A DNA stretch of 61,174 bases from Gammaproteobacteria bacterium (GCA_021647245.1 JAKIVC010000014.1:1-61174); one strand, 5' to 3'; shown: positions 43,609-54,826, counted from the first letter of the stretch. The notes: a model not told the origin generated them from the letters alone. Made by a program: numbers and translations.

Positions 43609-43624
43609 TGGCACACCGACTGCT
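43609..43624 (+). promoter_or_regulatory. Sigma-54-like promoter of glnK-amtB
   Basis: TGGCACA-CCGA-CTGCT keeps the -24 GG and -12 GC with the right spacing; it differs from consensus at the last base of the -24 box and first base of the -12 box. It lies 54 bp before the glnK ATG. A half-palindrome TGGTGCACC at ~43534 could be an NtrC site (weak). Confidence 0.72.
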
Positions 43625-43668
43625 ATAAACCTATAATGGGCAGGCTCATAAAATTTTGTATTCGCTAG

Positions 43669-44016
<348 letters not shown>

Positions 44017-44034
44017 TTTCTTGGGGGGCACAAC

Positions 44035-45279
44035 GTGGAAGATTTACTGCAGTTAAGTTATGCACTGGATACATTTTATTTTTTGATTTCCGGTGTACTG
44101 GTCATGTGGATGGCCGCAGGCTTTGCGATGCTGGAAGCGGGTATGGTTCGCGCCAAAAATACCGCTGAAATATTAACCAAGAACATCACACTTTATGCTA
44201 TCGCCTGCATCATGTACATGCTGGTGGGCTATAACATAATGTATGGTGGTTCAGACAGCTCCATCATCCCCGGCATCAGCTTTCTGATTGGCGGTGATAA
44301 CAGTGTTGCCGATGTCATTGCCGGTGGTGATGATGCGCCATACTACTCAGGCATGTCTGACTTCTTCTTTCAGGTCGTCTTTGTTGCTACCGCAATGTCT
44401 ATCGTTTCGGGCGCGGTTGCCGAGCGCATGAAGTTGTGGGCTTTCCTGGCCTTCGCTGTTGTTATGACAGGCTTTATCTATCCGGTACAAGGCTACTGGA
44501 AATGGGGCGGTGGCTTCCTGGACGGAATGGGCTTCCTAGATTTTGCTGGCTCAGGTGTGGTTCACATGGCGGGAGCCGCTGCGGCACTTGCAGGTGTGCT
44601 GCTGTTGGGTGCTCGCAAAGGGAAGTATGGTAAGGATGGCTCTGTAAACGCTATTCCAGGCTGTAACATGCCATTGGCTACACTCGGTACATTCATTCTC
44701 TGGATGGGCTGGTTCGGCTTTAACGGTGGCTCAGAACTTAAGATCTCTGATGTTGGCGAAGCCAATGCGGTTGCGCAGGTATTTGTTAATACCAACATGG
44801 CTGCAGCCGGTGGTGTTATCGCTGCTCTGGTCACCTCTCGCTTGTTGTTTGGCAAGGCAGATTTGACCATGGCACTGAATGGCGCATTAGCGGGTCTGGT
44901 TGCCATTACCGCCGAGCCGCTTACCGGTTCGCCACTCGCATCAACCCTAGTGGGTGCTATCGGTGGTGTGCTGGTTGTTTTCTCTATTCTCGGTATGGAT
45001 AAAGTTAAAATCGATGACCCGGTGGGTGCCATCTCTGTTCACGGTGTTGTGGGTATCTGGGGTCTTATCGCAGTCTCCTTTACCAACCCGGATGCAAGCC
45101 TGGTAACACAGCTGATTGGTGCTGCGGTGATCTTCGCTTGGGTATTTATCGCTTCACTGGTGGTATGGGGCATTATCAAGGCGGTGATGGGTATCCGTGT
45201 CACTGAAGAAGAAGAGTACGAAGGTGTCGACCTTGCCGAGTGTGGCATGGAAGCCTACCCGGAGTTTACTAACAAATAG
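44035..45279 (+). CDS. amtB: Ammonium transporter AmtB
   Basis: 414 residues from GTG 44035, with a G-rich SD. Eleven membrane helices are expected. Landmarks are 'FAMLEAGMVRAKNTAEIL', 'FSSGAVAERMKL'-like 'VSGAVAERMKLWAF', 'GSGVVHMAGAAAALAG' (first pore His) and 'VGAISVHGVVGIWG' (second pore His). The C-terminal 'GVDLAECGMEAYPEF' is the GlnK-docking tail. It starts directly with the first helix, without the cleaved signal peptide of E. coli AmtB. Trimer in the inner membrane, importing ammonium under nitrogen limitation. Confidence 0.97.
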   Translation: MEDLLQLSYALDTFYFLISGVLVMWMAAGFAMLEAGMVRAKNTAEILTKNITLYAIACIMYMLVGYNIMYGGSDSSIIPGISFLIGGDNSVADVIAGGDDAPYYSGMSDFFFQVVFVATAMSIVSGAVAERMKLWAFLAFAVVMTGFIYPVQGYWKWGGGFLDGMGFLDFAGSGVVHMAGAAAALAGVLLLGARKGKYGKDGSVNAIPGCNMPLATLGTFILWMGWFGFNGGSELKISDVGEANAVAQVFVNTNMAAAGGVIAALVTSRLLFGKADLTMALNGALAGLVAITAEPLTGSPLASTLVGAIGGVLVVFSILGMDKVKIDDPVGAISVHGVVGIWGLIAVSFTNPDASLVTQLIGAAVIFAWVFIASLVVWGIIKAVMGIRVTEEEEYEGVDLAECGMEAYPEFTNK

Positions 45280-45303
45280 TCCACCATTCGGTGGTTCTAC
45301 TTG

Positions 45304-45331
45304 AGGGGCGCTTTATGCGCCCCTTTTTTTT
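45304..45331 (+). terminator. Rho-independent terminator after amtB
   Basis: GGGGCGC-TTTAT-GCGCCCC followed by eight T residues, 25 bp past the amtB stop. Confidence 0.95.
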
Positions 45332-45384
45332 ATGCCTAAAATTATTTGAGATAAAGCCTTTCACCCTTGAAAAGTGGGCGGCTT

Positions 45385-46224
45385 TTATGACTCTTTAAGG
45401 AAGTGCAATATGGCATCTAAGCCGCCATAGTTGATAGCGGTGGAGGCTTTAGCCTGCACCGCCGGTTTAGCATGGTAGGCAATGCTTAGGCCAGCCTGCT
45501 GCATCATCAGCAGGTCGTTAGCCCCATCACCGACCGAGATCACTTGGCTGGGTGAGATGCCGAGCTGCTTGCAGTGTGAGAGCAGTCGGTCCGCTTTGGC
45601 CTTTCCATCCACAATATTGCCGAGCAGTTTGCCGGTCAGTTTATTCTCTTTAATTTCAAGCTGGTTGGCGTGGGCGTAGTCGAGTTTGAGGTGTTTTTGC
45701 AGGCGATGGGTGAAGAAGGTAAAACCACCTGAAACGAGGCAAAATTTAATACGTTCTTTTTTCAGCCCGGAGATCAGCTGTTCAGCGCCTGGGTTAAGTT
45801 GTAGTCGCTCGTTGTAAACCAGCTCCAGTGCTGCTGCACTGACACCTTTGAGCAGTGCCACGCGCTGGAGAAGCGAGGTGGTGAAGTCAATTTCCCCACA
45901 CATGGCGGATTCGGTAATCGCGGCTATTTGCGGCTTAATGCCGAGGTGGTCTGCAATCTCGTCGATACACTCAATGCTAATCAGCGTTGAGTCCATATCG
46001 CTGACCAGTAGCTTTGTTGTGGCCGGGTTAAAATCGACGGGCAAGGTGTTGATATCGATGCGCAGTTGATCGCTTAATAACTGGATATTTTGGCGGTTTA
46101 CCGGCTGTGGATGGCGGATGCGGTGGTAGCCGCTGCGTGCCTCAAGTGTGGCGACGAAGCGTTCTTCTATATTGAGGCGTGCCGCTTGATTGAGCTGGCT
46201 GGCGTGAATGATGGTTGTGTACAT
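45385..46224 (-). CDS. serB: Phosphoserine phosphatase
   Basis: 279 residues. The HAD motif 'LLVSDMDSTLISIECIDEIA' (nucleophile Asp and DST) is near residue 90, 'LVSGGFTFF' carries the motif II serine, and 'VISVGDGANDLLMMQQAGL' is motif III. The ~80-residue N-terminal extension is the ACT-like domain seen in gammaproteobacterial SerB. It performs the last step of serine synthesis. It lies 5 bp after lysA on the same strand. Confidence 0.96.
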   Translation of the reverse strand: MYTTIIHASQLNQAARLNIEERFVATLEARSGYHRIRHPQPVNRQNIQLLSDQLRIDINTLPVDFNPATTKLLVSDMDSTLISIECIDEIADHLGIKPQIAAITESAMCGEIDFTTSLLQRVALLKGVSAAALELVYNERLQLNPGAEQLISGLKKERIKFCLVSGGFTFFTHRLQKHLKLDYAHANQLEIKENKLTGKLLGNIVDGKAKADRLLSHCKQLGISPSQVISVGDGANDLLMMQQAGLSIAYHAKPAVQAKASTAINYGGLDAILHFLKES

Positions 46225-46229
46225 AGCGG

Positions 46230-47486
46230 TTATTCCGGAAGTAGGGATTCATTGGCAAACAGTTCTGGGATGCTTTCACGCTTGCGAATAACATGGAAAT
46301 TATCGCCATCCACCATCACTTCAACAGGACGTGGACGGCTATTGTAGTTAGAGCTCATAGTGAATCCATATGCTCCGGATGAGCGCACCGCCAGCAGGTC
46401 GCCTGCTTGCAGGGCCAAGGTGCGCTCCTTGCCAATGAAGTCGCCGGTCTCGCAAATGGGGCCGACGATGTCGTACTGTTGTGGCTCCGATTTCTGGCTG
46501 CGGTTAACGGGTTCAATGGCCTGCCACGCTTGATAGAGTGCCGGGCGAATCAGATCATTCATGGCCGCATCAACGATTGCGAAATTTTTATGCGCGGTAT
46601 GTTTAAGGTACTGCACCTGGGTCAGCATAATACCGGCATTGCCCGCAATGGCCCGGCCCGGCTCAAGAATTAACTCGATTTGTAAGCCGTGCTGTTGCAG
46701 CTTTTGCTTGAGTGCGACCGCATATTCTCGGGGTTCTGGAGGTGTTTCGTTGTTATATTGGATGCCAAGGCCGCCACCTAAATCAAGGTGTTTGAGTTCA
46801 ATGCCTTGCGCTTTAAGCTGTGCGATAAGCGCTAGTACACGCTCAAGTGCGTCAATGAAAGGGGTGACACTGGTGAGTTGAGAGCCAATATGACAATCGA
46901 CACCCTGAATGGTGATGTTATCCATAGCGGCGGCTTGTTGATAGATCTCTGCAGCTTGCTGAATATCAATGCCGAATTTGTTCTCTTTCAAGCCCGTGGA
47001 GATGTAGGGGTGAGTGTCCGCATCGACATCCGGGTTCACCCGGAGCGAAACCGGTGCCGTGGTATTACAGCGGGCAGCCACTTGGTTGAGCAGCTCTAAT
47101 TCGGCAACTGACTCCACATTGAAACAGCGAATACCGACTTCTAGAGCACGCTGCATCTCTGCGGCTTTTTTCCCTACACCTGAAAAGAGGACTTTTTTTG
47201 CATCGCCACCTGCAGCCAACACGCGCTCAAGCTCGCCCACGGAGACGATATCAAACCCTGATCCCAAGCGAGCCAGTAGATTAAGAACAGCCAGATTAGA
47301 GTTTGCTTTGACTGCGTAGCAGATGAGGTGAGGCCACTCACCCAACGCCTGATCAAAGGCGTGCCAGTGACGCTCCAAGGTGGCTCGTGAATAGACGTAA
47401 GCGGGCGTGCCGAGTTGTTGGGCAATTTCACGTAGGGGTACATCTTCGGCAAACAGTTGTTCGCTACGGTATTCAAAATGGTTCAT
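46230..47486 (-). CDS. lysA: Diaminopimelate decarboxylase
   Basis: 418 residues, fold type III PLP enzyme. The PLP lysine is in 'LICYAVKANSNLAVL', the phosphate-binding part is 'HLDLGGGLGIQY', 'ELILEPGRAIAGNAG' follows, and the catalytic Cys is in 'GPICETGDFIGKERTL'. It converts meso-diaminopimelate to lysine. It lies 8 bp after the lptM stop, an arrangement typical of proteobacteria (lptM-lysA). dapF, often next, is replaced here by serB. Confidence 0.97.
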   Translation of the reverse strand: MNHFEYRSEQLFAEDVPLREIAQQLGTPAYVYSRATLERHWHAFDQALGEWPHLICYAVKANSNLAVLNLLARLGSGFDIVSVGELERVLAAGGDAKKVLFSGVGKKAAEMQRALEVGIRCFNVESVAELELLNQVAARCNTTAPVSLRVNPDVDADTHPYISTGLKENKFGIDIQQAAEIYQQAAAMDNITIQGVDCHIGSQLTSVTPFIDALERVLALIAQLKAQGIELKHLDLGGGLGIQYNNETPPEPREYAVALKQKLQQHGLQIELILEPGRAIAGNAGIMLTQVQYLKHTAHKNFAIVDAAMNDLIRPALYQAWQAIEPVNRSQKSEPQQYDIVGPICETGDFIGKERTLALQAGDLLAVRSSGAYGFTMSSNYNSRPRPVEVMVDGDNFHVIRKRESIPELFANESLLPE

Positions 47487-47494
47487 GGTGATCT

Positions 47495-47614
47495 CTATGC
47501 AGGTTGCATTGTTTGCTGTTGTTGTTCGGGGAGCTCTAGGCTGCCCTTTAAGCCGCAGCCGGTGATATGGAGTATGAGTATTACCACTACCAGCTGTTTT
47601 AACGATTTTTTCAT
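47495..47614 (-). CDS. lptM: LPS translocon maturation chaperone LptM (YifL)
   Basis: 39 residues from ATG 47614 to TAG 47495-47497. 'MKKSLKQLVVVILILHITGC' is a lipoprotein signal peptide with Cys20 as the lipidated residue, followed by the family hallmark 'GLKGSLELPE' (GLKGPLYxP in relatives). LptM helps correct disulfide formation in LptD. It directly precedes lysA. The rest of the tail is Gln-rich. Confidence 0.88.
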   Translation of the reverse strand: MKKSLKQLVVVILILHITGCGLKGSLELPEQQQQTMQPA

Positions 47615-47682
47615 TGGCGGCTCCGGGGTTTATCAGCCTTGCTCACTCATCGGCCATTATAAACGGTATTGTGCCATTGTGC

Positions 47683-50511
47683 TCAACCGCTGTGCGGCGC
47701 GTCGTTTTTATGTGGGTTCAGCTGCACCTCATTAAGTTGAGCTTCTATTCGTTTTTTATAGTTGAGATAGTGAATAGTCTGAATCGTGCCACCCGCCTCA
47801 ACCCCTAGAACACGCTCAGGCAGGTCAATATCGGTGATATAGATGGGATAGTTCGCACCACTCTTGCGTTGCGAAAGAATGTGCTTAGCCACCACCTCGA
47901 AGACATGCTGGCCATATTCAAATGAGGAGAACTCCCGGTCGTTGCAGTAGACAGTGATCTGTTCGCTCTCTTCAGCACTATCACCAATCACCTGCACATT
48001 GTAGTACGGGTTCGGTAGTGAGAAGTGTATCTGGCGGTGTTCAAGTGTTAACGGGCCTTTTTTAGGCTCCAGGATCTGATAACAAAATAGATTACCCAAC
48101 GCCTCCATGGTGTGGTTCAACATGGCTGTTTGGCGTTTTATAATGGCACTTAGGAAGGAGTGATAGTGCTGAAGTATCAGCTTAGGCTCAAACAGTGGCA
48201 GTGTATGGAAGAACAGCGAGCCTCGCTCATCGATTACGAAGATCTCCAGCGCGCCCCCTTTAGGGTAGAAATAGAACTGAATGCGATTGGGTCGAGCGTT
48301 ATTGTAGATAAGTTTCAGTAGCGGCTGCTGCGCTTGGGTATCAAAGATCAGAGTGCTGTAGTGAGATCGTGGTTGGGCGAGTGCTTTGAGCAGTTGCGAG
48401 TCACCGTTAAAAACAGGGTGTCTGATCACGCCATCCTCTTCAGCGAGCATCGCATACCCTTTGCGCAGGGGGAAGAGATAGCGCAGATGTTGCTGGCTGT
48501 TGTGTAGGCCATGAAATGCCCCTCTTGCCTCCTGAAATAGGTGCTGCATACGCTGGGTTATTTTTGAGTGGTAGCTTGAGGAGAAGCAGTAAATATCAGG
48601 TGCGGGTGGAGCCGTATGCTCTTCGAGTGGCGACCACTGGAGATATTGGCTGATGCAGTCGAGAAGGCCCTGATCACCCTTGTAGTGAAATAGCAGCGCC
48701 TCTTCCCAAGAGGTGATAAAGATAGCGCTGACGGACTGCACCAGGTTTTCACCCAGATTGCTATAGCTGAAAGCATCATCTCGGTCGGTAATCAAGTGGC
48801 CCAGGTGGCCGATTTTTATGGGGTTGCTGATACCTACATTAACAAATAGCAGCACTTTGAGTAGCTTGGACTTGGCAGAAAAGTCATTAATATCAGCACA
48901 GGGTAGGTCACCTTCCGGAAAGTGCTGTTCAAGGGTGTCGATAATTGAGCTGATTTCACGGTCAGTGAGTGTGTTCTCTTCTCCTTTAATCGCAAAAGAG
49001 GTGCAGCGGTTAATCAGCTTGTTAAAATAACCCCAGCTGATTAGCTCCAGAGCAGATGTGGCTCGCTTAAGTGGCGGGTTATCACTGTCATCGGTATGTA
49101 AGCCATTGCCACGAAACATAAACCAGGAGCTTCGACTGCCCGCTGAGTTTTGCTGCGACAAGCCGATGAGTGGCTCATGCAGGTTAGCGGTAAACCCTTT
49201 CACTAAAATCTCAAGCTTGCCCGTTTTACGCTCAAAGGCCGCGAAAAGTTTACGCCCAAGAATGTGCAGATCCTGCTTGCTGATCATGAGGCCTTTGTTG
49301 GCGCGGGCAAACTCCGAAAGCTTAAAGTAGCTCTGATTAAGTTCACTCACCAGAATCTTCTTCTCGCGGCTTATGGTATCTATTTTCCAGGTATTTCGAT
49401 TGTCATTTTCTCGCAGATCTTCCATCTCCCAGCCCCAGCTATGGATCATCTGCATGAGCAGGTCTTGCTGCCAGTTAGCGCCGGAATGGTAGCGCATTCT
49501 AGAGAGTGGCATATCAATTTTGAAGTAGAGGCAGCGGTGTACCAACTCAAGCCGCTGCTGGTCGCCCTGGGTGCGGAGGTAGTTGATCAGCTTGTTCGCC
49601 AGCATGATGTAAGGGTCCACTTCATTGAGATCAAAGTCATCATCATACTCTTCGTAGATTTCTCGCTTGAACATCAGACTGAGAAAGTTAATGCGGGGGT
49701 ATTCGCTGGCGTATATCTCCATCAACAATATTTTTAACAATGACTTATAGGGCGAATCGACCCCTTTATATATTTGCCAGACCGCCGCGCCAAAAAATTC
49801 CGATGCCGGCATATTGCCCAAGCCGCCAAAGTCGATAAATTCGCTCGACTCAACAAAGCGTTTTTGAAACAGATTATTCGCATATTGATCGTAATGATGC
49901 TCTTGATCGGGTGGTATTAACCACCAGATGGGGTAGTTTCCCGCCAGCCAGAGTGCCGTTCGGTAGAACTCATCGAGCAACAGATCATGTTGCGCGGTAC
50001 CACTGCTCTCAGCACTCAGGTCCAGCACTTCGCCACGCTTAAAGCGCTGGGCATCCATCAGGAAAAAATGGACCTCTATGTTGTAACCATCGGCCCACCT
50101 CTCTATCTCAATGCTCTTTTCTCGCAGCTCAGAAAGCTGCTGCTTACTTAAATTGGGGGTGTGACAGAGCCAGACATCAAAGTCACTCTTGTTAGACTGA
50201 GCAATGGTGCCACTGCTGCCGATTAAAAAGAGCGACTGAATGTCATAGCTGCTGTAGATGCTGCGATGGTAATCAAACTGCTTAAACAGATGCCGCCCCG
50301 CCTGAATAGCCTGCCCCTCTTTGCGGTAGTTGGAGATGCCGCTCGGTGTTTCATCAGAGATATAGCCGGGCAGACTCGGGTGGTTAACATGGAAAAGCAG
50401 AGGTAAAACATCAATAACATCTTGCTGCACCGGGCGCAGTGCATCCCGAGCGCGCATTAAGCGTGCCTGATTTAGGTGAAGGAACCGTTTCAGTATTGCT
50501 TTCACATCCAT
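47683..50511 (-). CDS. cyaA: Class I adenylate cyclase
   Basis: 942 residues. The N-terminal catalytic domain has the nucleotidyltransferase motif 'FLIGSSGTIAQSNKSDFDVWLCH' near residue 100, plus 'YNIEVHFFLMD'. The long C-terminal half ('FYFYPKGGALEIFVIDERGSLFFHTLP') corresponds to the glucose-regulated part of enterobacterial CyaA. It makes cAMP for CRP. Length is slightly above E. coli CyaA (848). The downstream neighbour lptM starts 68 bp after the stop. Confidence 0.95.
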   Translation of the reverse strand: MDVKAILKRFLHLNQARLMRARDALRPVQQDVIDVLPLLFHVNHPSLPGYISDETPSGISNYRKEGQAIQAGRHLFKQFDYHRSIYSSYDIQSLFLIGSSGTIAQSNKSDFDVWLCHTPNLSKQQLSELREKSIEIERWADGYNIEVHFFLMDAQRFKRGEVLDLSAESSGTAQHDLLLDEFYRTALWLAGNYPIWWLIPPDQEHHYDQYANNLFQKRFVESSEFIDFGGLGNMPASEFFGAAVWQIYKGVDSPYKSLLKILLMEIYASEYPRINFLSLMFKREIYEEYDDDFDLNEVDPYIMLANKLINYLRTQGDQQRLELVHRCLYFKIDMPLSRMRYHSGANWQQDLLMQMIHSWGWEMEDLRENDNRNTWKIDTISREKKILVSELNQSYFKLSEFARANKGLMISKQDLHILGRKLFAAFERKTGKLEILVKGFTANLHEPLIGLSQQNSAGSRSSWFMFRGNGLHTDDSDNPPLKRATSALELISWGYFNKLINRCTSFAIKGEENTLTDREISSIIDTLEQHFPEGDLPCADINDFSAKSKLLKVLLFVNVGISNPIKIGHLGHLITDRDDAFSYSNLGENLVQSVSAIFITSWEEALLFHYKGDQGLLDCISQYLQWSPLEEHTAPPAPDIYCFSSSYHSKITQRMQHLFQEARGAFHGLHNSQQHLRYLFPLRKGYAMLAEEDGVIRHPVFNGDSQLLKALAQPRSHYSTLIFDTQAQQPLLKLIYNNARPNRIQFYFYPKGGALEIFVIDERGSLFFHTLPLFEPKLILQHYHSFLSAIIKRQTAMLNHTMEALGNLFCYQILEPKKGPLTLEHRQIHFSLPNPYYNVQVIGDSAEESEQITVYCNDREFSSFEYGQHVFEVVAKHILSQRKSGANYPIYITDIDLPERVLGVEAGGTIQTIHYLNYKKRIEAQLNEVQLNPHKNDAPHSG

Positions 50512-50657
50512 GGGCGGGGCGGCTTTTGGTTGTCGGGTTGAGGGGTCTACATTACCAGAAGATATTCGGCAGATCCTGGATAACTTAACTCAGAATCTCT
50601 GAGCAGCTGACATCGATGGGCAAAGGGATTTGGGCTTGAGAACGGGAATATGGCAAT

Positions 50658-50685
50658 AAAAAAGGGAAGCCCCTGCGGACCTCCC
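50658..50685 (-). terminator. Rho-independent terminator after fbp
   Basis: On the minus strand GGGAGGTCC-GCAG-GGGCTTCCC (with wobble pairs) is followed by six T residues, 40 bp past the fbp stop. Confidence 0.8.
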
Positions 50686-50725
50686 TCTCTTAATACAGCA
50701 CAATCATGGCTTGTTCAGAACTTAT

Positions 50726-51730
50726 TTAAGCCTCATCGTGGTATGAGATAATACGCCCAACTTCGTTTTTGGAGCCCAGGATAACCGGCACACGCATATG
50801 CAGACCGGTTGGTTTGATCTCCATGATGCGCTCACGACCGGTTGAGCATGCGCCACCTGCTTGCTCAACAATGAAGCCCATTGGGTTGGCTTCATACATC
50901 AGGCGCAGTTTGCCGCCCTGTGCGCGCATTTTCTCATCCATGGGATACAAAAAGACACCGCCACGGGTCAGAATGCGATAAACCTCGGCAACCATTGAGG
51001 CGACCCAGCGCATGTTGAAGTTCTCACCACGGGGGCCTTCAGCGCCCTGCAGGCACTCATCAACATAACGCTGTACAGGTGCTTCCCAAAAGCGCTGATT
51101 AGAGGCGTTGATGGCAAACTCACGGGTATCCGCCGGAATTTGAATGTCGGGTTGAGTAAGGACGAACTCACCGATATTGCGATCCAGAGTGAAGCCGTGT
51201 GAGCCGTTGCCCAGCGTCAGAACTAACAGTGTGGATTGACCATAAACAACGGCACCTGCTGCGACTTGAGTGGTTCCCGCTTGCAGGAAATCCTCATCTG
51301 TCGGGTTCTCAACCCCTTCAGGAGAGTTGAGTACAGAGAAAATCGTACCGACCGAGATATTAACATCGATGTTTGAAGAGCCATCTAACGGATCAAACAA
51401 CAGCATGTATTTGCCACGGGGCGCATCAGCTGGAAGCGTGTAAGCGGTCTCTTCTTCCTCAGAAGCCATGCCGGAGACATAACCTGAGCGATTGTTGGCC
51501 TCAATCATCACGTCATTGGAGATAATATCCATCTTCTTCTGGTCTTCACCCTGAACATTCTCAGAACCGGCCATGCCCAGAATGCCCATCAATGCGCCTT
51601 GGCTCAGATCGTAGGAGATCTGTTTGCATGCGGTCATGGTGTCACCGAGTAGGCCCACCAGATCAGCGTCAATGTTGCCTTTACGCAGTTCGTCAGCCAA
51701 GTATTGTTTCAGACTAATAGCATTTGCCAT
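50726..51730 (-). CDS. fbp: Fructose-1,6-bisphosphatase class 1
   Basis: 334 residues. Metal and substrate motifs: '[11 protein letters not shown]', '[24 protein letters not shown]' (DPLDGSSN), and '[21 protein letters not shown]'. It hydrolyses fructose 1,6-bisphosphate in gluconeogenesis or the Calvin cycle. It is monocistronic with its own terminator and divergent from hemC. Confidence 0.97.
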   Translation of the reverse strand: MANAISLKQYLADELRKGNIDADLVGLLGDTMTACKQISYDLSQGALMGILGMAGSENVQGEDQKKMDIISNDVMIEANNRSGYVSGMASEEEETAYTLPADAPRGKYMLLFDPLDGSSNIDVNISVGTIFSVLNSPEGVENPTDEDFLQAGTTQVAAGAVVYGQSTLLVLTLGNGSHGFTLDRNIGEFVLTQPDIQIPADTREFAINASNQRFWEAPVQRYVDECLQGAEGPRGENFNMRWVASMVAEVYRILTRGGVFLYPMDEKMRAQGGKLRLMYEANPMGFIVEQAGGACSTGRERIMEIKPTGLHMRVPVILGSKNEVGRIISYHDEA

Positions 51731-51975
51731 AGGTTCTATCCCTTAAAGATTGATGGAATCGTTCAAAAAATGTGCTGGTATTCTAGCAGACTCAAAGCAA
51801 ATCTTGAAAATATCAGGAGGTTTAATTTTTAAAGGCTTCGTGCTTAACTGGGTTTTGCCGGGGATTTAGCCGGTAGAACTGGGTAAACCGTGGCTGATAC
51901 GTTATTATCAGGATACCTCTAATATGTATCGCTGCAAGCGCCCAACAACAATAAGATTAAGATAGTGGAATTAAA

Positions 51976-52905
51976 ATGTCAGAAAAAATTGTAGTCGCAA
52001 CCCGTAGAAGCCCGCTGGCCATGTGGCAGGCCGAATTTGTTAAGGCCGAGTTGGAGAGGTTCCACGACGGGCTTCAGGTTGAGTTTAATAAAATGGAGAC
52101 TCAAGGGGATAAGATTCTTGATACACCATTAGCAAAAGTGGGGGGTAAGGGACTGTTTGTAAAAGAGCTGGAAGTGGGCATGCTGGAAGGCGCGGCTGAT
52201 ATTGCCGTCCACTCAATGAAAGATGTACCGGTCGAGTTTCCAGAGGGTTTACACCTGGCGGTTATTTGTGAGCGGGAAGATCCACGAGATGCTTTTGTCT
52301 CCAATCGTTACCAGTCACTGGAGCAGTTGCCGCAAGGGGCCAAGGTAGGCACCTCATCACTACGCCGCTCAGTACAGCTCAAGGCGATGCGCCCCGACCT
52401 ACAGATAGCAGATCTGCGCGGCAATGTGAATACTCGCTTACGCAAGCTGGATGAGGGGCAATATGATGCGATTATTCTTGCGGCGGCTGGTTTGATTCGC
52501 TTGAAATTTGAGGCGCGTATTGCCAGCTTTATCGAACCGGAGCAATCATTGCCGGCGGTCGGCCAGGGCGCGGTTGGCATTGAGTGTCGGATAGATGACC
52601 CACGCATCAACAGTGCCATTGCCCACTTAAAACATCAAGAGACCATGACGCGTGTTTTGGCAGAACGTGCCATGAATAATCGCCTTGAGGGTGGCTGTCA
52701 GGTGCCGATTGGTGGGCATGCCATTCTGGAGGGAGATCAAATCTGGTTGCGTGGCCTGGTCGGTAGCCTAGATGGCAAGACCATTATTCGCGCAGAGGCG
52801 CGTGGCCCGGTTACAGATCCAGAGGCGCTGGGCATTAAGGTGGCGGATGAGCTGTTGGCCAAAGGTGCCAAAGAGATTCTGGCAGAAGTCTATGGGCGCG
52901 ACTGA
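51976..52905 (+). CDS. hemC: Hydroxymethylbilane synthase (porphobilinogen deaminase)
   Basis: 309 residues. '[18 protein letters not shown]' opens the enzyme; '[11 protein letters not shown]' is the substrate loop; '[18 protein letters not shown]' is the arginine cluster; '[14 protein letters not shown]' has the cysteine that holds the dipyrromethane cofactor. It polymerises four porphobilinogens. The end overlaps the start of hemDX by 14 bp. Confidence 0.98.
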   Translation: MSEKIVVATRRSPLAMWQAEFVKAELERFHDGLQVEFNKMETQGDKILDTPLAKVGGKGLFVKELEVGMLEGAADIAVHSMKDVPVEFPEGLHLAVICEREDPRDAFVSNRYQSLEQLPQGAKVGTSSLRRSVQLKAMRPDLQIADLRGNVNTRLRKLDEGQYDAIILAAAGLIRLKFEARIASFIEPEQSLPAVGQGAVGIECRIDDPRINSAIAHLKHQETMTRVLAERAMNNRLEGGCQVPIGGHAILEGDQIWLRGLVGSLDGKTIIRAEARGPVTDPEALGIKVADELLAKGAKEILAEVYGRD

Positions 52906-54826
52906 TCTAAAAGGTATTCATGTGCTGGTCACCCGACCAGCACACCAGGCACAAGGTGTCTGCCAGGCACTTGAGAAACTGGGTGCCACTACACTCTCAT
53001 TTCCTGTTCTGGAAATAACGGACCCCCAGGATCTAGCCCTTGCTGAGAAAACAGTGCAGCAACTGGATCGCTATCACTGGCTTATCTTCATTAGTGCCAA
53101 TGCCGTAGATTACGCCTTTTCCCTGCTGAAGAAGCGCGGAGTAACCCTTCCTGAGGGTTGCAAAATTGCCGCCGTTGGCCGCAGCACCGCCAACAAACTT
53201 CAACAAATGAGCATCAAAAATGTAGTGCTGCCCGCACAGCAGTTTGATAGCGAAGGGTTACTGGCGCTGCCAGAGTTTGCAGATGTTAGCGATCAAAAAA
53301 TATTAATTGTTCGTGGTGAAGGTGGCCGGGAAACACTGGCTGAAATATTGCGCCAGCGGGGTGCTGAAGTTGATTATCTGGCGGTCTATCGCCGAGTAAA
53401 GCCCAATACTAAGCTGGATGGAATTGAAAAAAAATCGATTGATATTGCCATTGTCACCAGCAACCAAAGTGTACAAAATCTGTGGCAGATGGCGGGCAAA
53501 CGCCACCAGCGCTGGTTAAAGTCGCTTCCTCTGGTCGTTATGAGCGAACGCAATCGTGAGTGTGCCAAAAAAATCGGTTATCAGGGCGATATTATCGTCG
53601 CCGCAACGCAAAGTGATGAAGGGTTGCTGGCTGCCGTTGTGCAGTGGCAAAAAATTGAGAGGGCCAGGAAAAGCGCTATGGCAGATAAAAAAGATGATGC
53701 TTCAATTAAGGCAAACAAGCCATCACCGGCTAAAGCCGGGCAACCACAATTAACCACGAGCAAAACAAAAAAGCCGCCTCAAAAAGGGCTAATTACTCTT
53801 TTGGTATGGCTTGTTACCATCGTTTTGATCAGCGTGGCGGGCTATTTTATATGGCAGCAACAGCAAAAAATTGAAAGTAGCATTATTCAGAAGGCAGATG
53901 AAAACCGCCTGTTTGTCACCGAGCAGATTGAACAACTGGAGCAAGCGCTTTCAAATAAATTAACCAATGAGCTAAAAAACAGCAATGAGCAGCTGGCAGC
54001 GCTCCGTCAAGTACTCGACACCCTACAACAGGAAAACAGTCTGCTCTGGCAAAACTTAAGAAAAATGGAGCAAAAAAACGGTGCGGATAAACGCCCCTGG
54101 CAACTGGCCGAAGCGGCTTATCTTTTGCGCCTGGCAAACCACCGTCTACAACTGCAAGGTGATACAGAGGGGGCGTTAATTGGCTTGCAGAGTGCAGACC
54201 TCATTCTAAAGCAAATGGCTGACCCGGTGCTGCTACCGGTGCGTGAGCAGATTGCCCGTGAACTGACCCAGCTGAAAATGGTTGAAGAGGTTGATATAGA
54301 AGGGATTTCTGCCCAGCTGATGGGGTTGGCCGAGAGCGCCCGCAAACTGCCCATTAAGGGGGCTCAGTTAGTTGAGTCACAGCAGAGTGAAGAGGTATCC
54401 ACAGAGCCTACAGGTGAGGGCTGGCAAGGTATCGTCTCGCGGGTTTGGGGGGAGCTGCGTTCACTTGTGGTGATTACCCATCACGACAAGCTGATTGCAC
54501 CGTTGATTCCAGCCGCTCAGCAGAGCTATCTCTACCACAACATCGAGCTACAGCTGGAAACGGCACGGATGGCACTGTTTAAGGGTGACCAGCAGATATG
54601 GCTATCAAGCCTAAGCCATGCGCGCAACTGGCTCAATGACTACTTTGACCATGAAGTCGCCTCAGTCAAAAGCACCCTTGAGTCGATTAACCAGCTCGAA
54701 AAAATAGAGATATCGCCTGCATTGCCTGATATTTCAAGGTCACTCAGAACATTGCAACAGCAGCGTGAGCAGTTGAAAAAAAGCAGTAGCCCGGTTATAT
54801 CAACCGAGGGTGAGGCGGCCCTATGA
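52892..54826 (+). CDS. hemD: Fused uroporphyrinogen-III synthase HemD / membrane protein HemX
   Basis: 644 residues from ATG 52892. Residues 1-~260 are HemD ('[24 protein letters not shown]', '[14 protein letters not shown]', 'VGRSTANKL', '[17 protein letters not shown]'), closing hydroxymethylbilane to uroporphyrinogen III. A lysine/alanine-rich linker (about 263-300) leads to a membrane helix ('[19 protein letters not shown]', ~307-325), a coiled coil ('[13 protein letters not shown]') and the periplasmic HemX domain of unknown function. The frame is continuous with no stop between the halves, so the fusion is real. It overlaps hemY by 4 bp (ATGA). Confidence 0.93.
   Translation: MGATDLKGIHVLVTRPAHQAQGVCQALEKLGATTLSFPVLEITDPQDLALAEKTVQQLDRYHWLIFISANAVDYAFSLLKKRGVTLPEGCKIAAVGRSTANKLQQMSIKNVVLPAQQFDSEGLLALPEFADVSDQKILIVRGEGGRETLAEILRQRGAEVDYLAVYRRVKPNTKLDGIEKKSIDIAIVTSNQSVQNLWQMAGKRHQRWLKSLPLVVMSERNRECAKKIGYQGDIIVAATQSDEGLLAAVVQWQKIERARKSAMADKKDDASIKANKPSPAKAGQPQLTTSKTKKPPQKGLITLLVWLVTIVLISVAGYFIWQQQQKIESSIIQKADENRLFVTEQIEQLEQALSNKLTNELKNSNEQLAALRQVLDTLQQENSLLWQNLRKMEQKNGADKRPWQLAEAAYLLRLANHRLQLQGDTEGALIGLQSADLILKQMADPVLLPVREQIARELTQLKMVEEVDIEGISAQLMGLAESARKLPIKGAQLVESQQSEEVSTEPTGEGWQGIVSRVWGELRSLVVITHHDKLIAPLIPAAQQSYLYHNIELQLETARMALFKGDQQIWLSSLSHARNWLNDYFDHEVASVKSTLESINQLEKIEISPALPDISRSLRTLQQQREQLKKSSSPVISTEGEAAL

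Noticed and set aside
52772-52891. Longer N-terminus for hemD reaching back into hemC
   Set aside because: The extra 40 residues are out-of-frame hemC sequence; the ATG at 52892 starts the HemD domain.
53678-53680. Separate hemX gene starting at an internal ATG
   Set aside because: HemD and HemX are in one uninterrupted frame with a linker; no SD or stop separates them.
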